Origin: Archaeoglobaceae archaeon
GTDB lineage: Archaea > Halobacteriota > Archaeoglobi > Archaeoglobales > Archaeoglobaceae
DNA length: 64,000 bases
Assembly (NCBI GenBank): GCA_027028145.1
Contig: JALVJV010000005.1
Coordinates: 1-64,000 of the forward strand
Direction of reading: 5' to 3'
Each line of letters opens with the position of its first letter. The stretch's first letter is position 1. The notes under the pieces were generated by a model. The model searched no databases, was not told the origin of the DNA, and saw only the letters and a list, made by a program, of their open reading frames with translations. Of the stretch, positions 61,680 to 64,000 are shown piece by piece. The translations under genes and the position numbers were made by a program.

Positions 61680-63935
61680 ATGGAAGCCGAGATCTGGGTC
61701 GAAAAATACAGACCGAAAACGCTCGACGAGGTCGTAGGGCAGGATGAGGTTATTAAGAGGCTCAAGAGTTACGTTCAAAAGAAGAACATTCCCCATCTGC
61801 TTTTTGCCGGTCCTCCGGGAACTGGAAAAACCGCTACCGCCATCGCCTTGGCAAGGGATTTATTCGGTGAGAATTGGCGAGATAACTTTATAGAGATGAA
61901 CGCTTCAGTAACCCCAGACACACCCATCCTCGTAAGAATCAACGGAGTGATCAAGAGAACTACGTTTGAAGAGATCGATAGAATGTTTTTCAAAGACGAA
62001 AAAGAAGAATATGTGGTTCCGATCAATTTGGAAACTCTAAGCTTCCGCGAAGATGTCGGATTTTATCCCGTTTCGTTCATAGCAAGACATAAAGCCGATA
62101 GGATTCTGAGGATAAGGTTCGAAGGCGGAGAGGTAAAAACAACGCCAGATCACTCAGTCATGGTTCTGAATGAAAAGGGAGAGATAGTCTCTAAGAGAGC
62201 CGACGAACTCAAAAAGGGCGACTTTCTGCTGTCGTTTAAGAAATGCTTAGAGGGCTCAGAGCTATCGATAAATCTGCTGGAATATCTGCAGGGCTACAAC
62301 AACCCGAAGCTAAGAACCGTGCTGACTGAGTTCCCGATCAACGAGCAGACATCTTGGATAATGGGACTATTTTTGGCTGAAGGCTGTCTGAGTTTTAGAA
62401 ACGAAACTTCTGGACAAGTAATATTTACAGTATCGGCAAAAGAGCAGGAACTAATTGAACGAGTAAAGAGCTTCGGTTGCGCTTTTGGCATTTCGACATA
62501 CACCCAGCCGGCATATTCCGGCTTTGATAGAAGTAGAGCATCAGCCGTTCACGTTAAACTTCTGAATACTCAGCTCGCAAGGTTCTTCAGAGATGTCTTC
62601 AGCGGGCATGTAGCAAGATCAAAGAGAGTTCCAGAGATAATATTTAACAGCACATTGCGAAACAGACTGTCGTTCCTAATGGGCTACATGGGTGATGGAT
62701 GCGGAACTTGGGGTAGATACGTAAGATATACCTCCGTATCTAAGGACATACTGATAGACATCGCTTGGCTCGGTAGGATTTCTGGTTTAGAGTCATCGGT
62801 GTTCGATAGAGAAGTAAGACTCGTTTGGGATGCGTTCTCATACGTAAGATCAGAGTTACTACCGGTTGAGCCGTTTAAGAGGTTCTTCAAGCAGATAGAC
62901 GGAAAGATAGACATCAATTGGAAGTATCTACTTAGACATCAACTCTACAGCGGAAAGAGAAGAGTTAAGAAGTCTACACTGCTGAAGATTCTGAAAGCTA
63001 TTAGAACTGAAGAGCTGGATGAGGAAGAAAGAAAGACGTATTTGAGACTCAAAGCTTTAGCTGAATCTAGCTTGTATGCTGTGGAGATCAAGGAGATCGA
63101 AAAGATAAGCTACGATGGATGGGTTTACGACTTCAGCGTTCCTAATTCAGAGGTGTTCTTCGGCGGAACGACACCCGTTTTATTGCACAACTCGGATGAG
63201 AGGGGTATAGATGTCGTTAGACACAAAATAAAAGAATTTGCAAGGACTGCTCCTATTGGTGGTGCACCATTCAAGATCATATTTTTGGATGAAGCCGACG
63301 CTTTAACAGCTGATGCTCAAGCGGCGTTAAGGAGAACCATGGAGATGTACTCGAAAACATGTAGATTTATACTGAGTTGCAACTACGTCAGCAGAATTAT
63401 AGAGCCGATACAGTCGAGATGTGCGGTATTTAAGTTCAAACCGGTTCCGCCGGAGGCTATGAAGAAGAGACTGCTTGAGATAGCAGAGAAGGAGGGCTTA
63501 AAAATTACAGAAGATGGGCTCGAAGCACTGATTTATATAGCAAATGGAGACTTCAGAAAGGCTATAAACGCTCTGCAAGGTGCCGCGGCCTTCGGAGAAG
63601 TTATCGACGCCGAAGCCATATATCAAATAACCGCTACTGCTCGTCCAGAAGAGATCAAGAAACTGCTTGAAACTGCTTTGGAAGGCAGATTCATGGATGC
63701 TCGACAGATGCTCGACAGGATGATGGTGGAATACGGAATGAGCGGGGAAGATGTAGTTTCACAGCTTTTCAGGGAGATAATAGCTTCGAAGATAGACGAA
63801 AAAACGAAGGTCATGCTAATAGATAGGCTCGGCGAGATAGATTTCAGGCTTACCGAAGGAGCGCACGACAGAATCCAGTTGGATGCTTACTTAGCATATC
63901 TCGCAACGATCGGTAAACGGAAGAAAGAAACGTAG
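61680..63935 (+). CDS. rfcS: Replication factor C small subunit, interrupted by an intein
   Basis: Clamp-loader subunit that loads PCNA. Precursor of 751 residues from ATG 61680 (TTTTTATACT box 26-30 bp upstream supports a leaderless start). Extein of 322 residues, the usual size: RFC box II-type WVEKYRPKTLDEVVGQ, Walker A GPPGTGKTATA, then after the intein the SDERGIDVVR, FLDEADALTADAQAALRR (Walker B) and SCNYVSRIIEPIQSRC boxes. The intein (429 residues) sits at NA/SDERG, the classic RFC insertion site. Splicing restores the normal protein. Confidence 0.97.
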   Translation: MEAEIWVEKYRPKTLDEVVGQDEVIKRLKSYVQKKNIPHLLFAGPPGTGKTATAIALARDLFGENWRDNFIEMNASVTPDTPILVRINGVIKRTTFEEIDRMFFKDEKEEYVVPINLETLSFREDVGFYPVSFIARHKADRILRIRFEGGEVKTTPDHSVMVLNEKGEIVSKRADELKKGDFLLSFKKCLEGSELSINLLEYLQGYNNPKLRTVLTEFPINEQTSWIMGLFLAEGCLSFRNETSGQVIFTVSAKEQELIERVKSFGCAFGISTYTQPAYSGFDRSRASAVHVKLLNTQLARFFRDVFSGHVARSKRVPEIIFNSTLRNRLSFLMGYMGDGCGTWGRYVRYTSVSKDILIDIAWLGRISGLESSVFDREVRLVWDAFSYVRSELLPVEPFKRFFKQIDGKIDINWKYLLRHQLYSGKRRVKKSTLLKILKAIRTEELDEEERKTYLRLKALAESSLYAVEIKEIEKISYDGWVYDFSVPNSEVFFGGTTPVLLHNSDERGIDVVRHKIKEFARTAPIGGAPFKIIFLDEADALTADAQAALRRTMEMYSKTCRFILSCNYVSRIIEPIQSRCAVFKFKPVPPEAMKKRLLEIAEKEGLKITEDGLEALIYIANGDFRKAINALQGAAAFGEVIDAEAIYQITATARPEEIKKLLETALEGRFMDARQMLDRMMVEYGMSGEDVVSQLFREIIASKIDEKTKVMLIDRLGEIDFRLTEGAHDRIQLDAYLAYLATIGKRKKET
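61905..63191 (+). mobile_element. RFC intein with LAGLIDADG homing endonuclease
   Basis: 429-residue intein from Ser (TCA 61905) to Asn (AAC 63191). Splicing motifs: N-terminal SVTPDTPILVRINGVIK, block B TTPDHSVMVL, block F/G VYDFSVPNSEVFFGGTTPVLLHN with the penultimate His, and Ser (+1) of the extein. Between them two LAGLIDADG-type helices: TSWIMGLFLAEGCLS near 62350-62400 and FLMGYMGDGCG near 62670, with Glu/Asp at the catalytic places, so the homing endonuclease may still be active. First residue Ser (not Cys) is notable. Confidence 0.95.
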
Positions 63936-63937
63936 AG

Positions 63938-64000
63938 ATGTTCGCGGAAAAGAAGAAGACGAGGATAGCGGGATTGCATGCGGACAACTCAAAGCCGGTT
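63938..64000 (+). CDS. Start of an unidentified gene (cut by window end)
   Basis: ATG at 63938, two bases after the RFC stop, opens MFAEKKKTRIAGLHADNSKPV to the window end; only 21 residues are seen, too few to name. Close spacing suggests one transcript with rfcS. Confidence 0.6.
   Translation, partial: MFAEKKKTRIAGLHADNSKPV

Overview
The window reads as chromosome of a sulfate-reducing archaeon of the Archaeoglobales (Archaeoglobus-like); the exact species cannot be told from the sequence alone. The reasons are: a sat - small ORF - aprB - aprA operon, an Hdr-like menaquinol-oxidising complex (DsrMKJOP type) with DsrC, coenzyme F420 (cofD) and futalosine-type menaquinone (mqnC) biosynthesis, archaeal information-processing genes (Hjc, Hef, RFC small subunit, eS1, NAC, TrmI, Bud32, LonB, archaeal SepF), PGF-CTERM surface proteins, TATA-box promoters with many apparently leaderless starts, and C/D and H/ACA guide RNAs.

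Layout. 1-4400: sulfate activation operon on the minus strand. 4600-11900: mixed housekeeping genes (Hjc, ArgB, CTP-dependent kinase-like membrane protein, HD protein, site-2 protease, two Trp/Gly-rich DUF5320-type proteins, CGGC protein, SepF, ZPR1-type zinc protein, MqnC). 11900-16000: biotin-dependent carboxylase subunit, sodium symporter with a small companion, lipoprotein. 16035-16300: tRNA-Ala(GGC) and two divergent C/D box sRNAs. 16446-20168: methionine aminopeptidase, CofD, then an AAA ATPase plus TOPRIM-like pair that resembles Rlo/Abi-type defence modules. 20130-20280: two tandem C/D sRNAs. 20347-24548: DUF1998 helicase, small cytochrome-like membrane protein, family 4 UDG, ROK kinase. 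24747-35071: the respiratory locus, with a DsrMK-like pair, a CbiA/DsrN-type amidase, DsrC and the DsrOPMKJ operon. 35094-47494: Thg1, PRC-barrel, Hef, radical SAM proteins, MgtE-like transporter, ASCH protein, phosphoglycolate phosphatase, a cytosolic solute-binding-like protein, Bud32, VapBC and a DUF559-like nuclease, eS1. 47780-56778: Sir2, two large PGF-CTERM surface proteins, SerS. 56871-64000: small protein, NAC, TrmI, LonB, cation diffusion facilitator, intein-containing RFC small subunit, and the start of one more gene.

How the genes work together. Sat makes APS, AprAB reduces it to sulfite, and DsrC with the DsrMKJOP membrane complex passes electrons from menaquinol toward sulfite reduction (DsrAB is not in the window). 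MqnC supports menaquinone synthesis. The CbiA-family protein beside dsrC could amidate siroheme (DsrN role) or act in cobalamin synthesis. No CRISPR array, intact insertion sequence, rRNA or prophage was seen. The most novel-looking items are the ATPase/TOPRIM pair with a C/D sRNA antisense to its 3' end, a 31-bp divergent promoter between two guide RNAs, a 5'-end stem-loop before the main surface-protein gene, a palindrome abutting a DUF5320 gene, and a leaderless-looking H/ACA RNA beside RFC.
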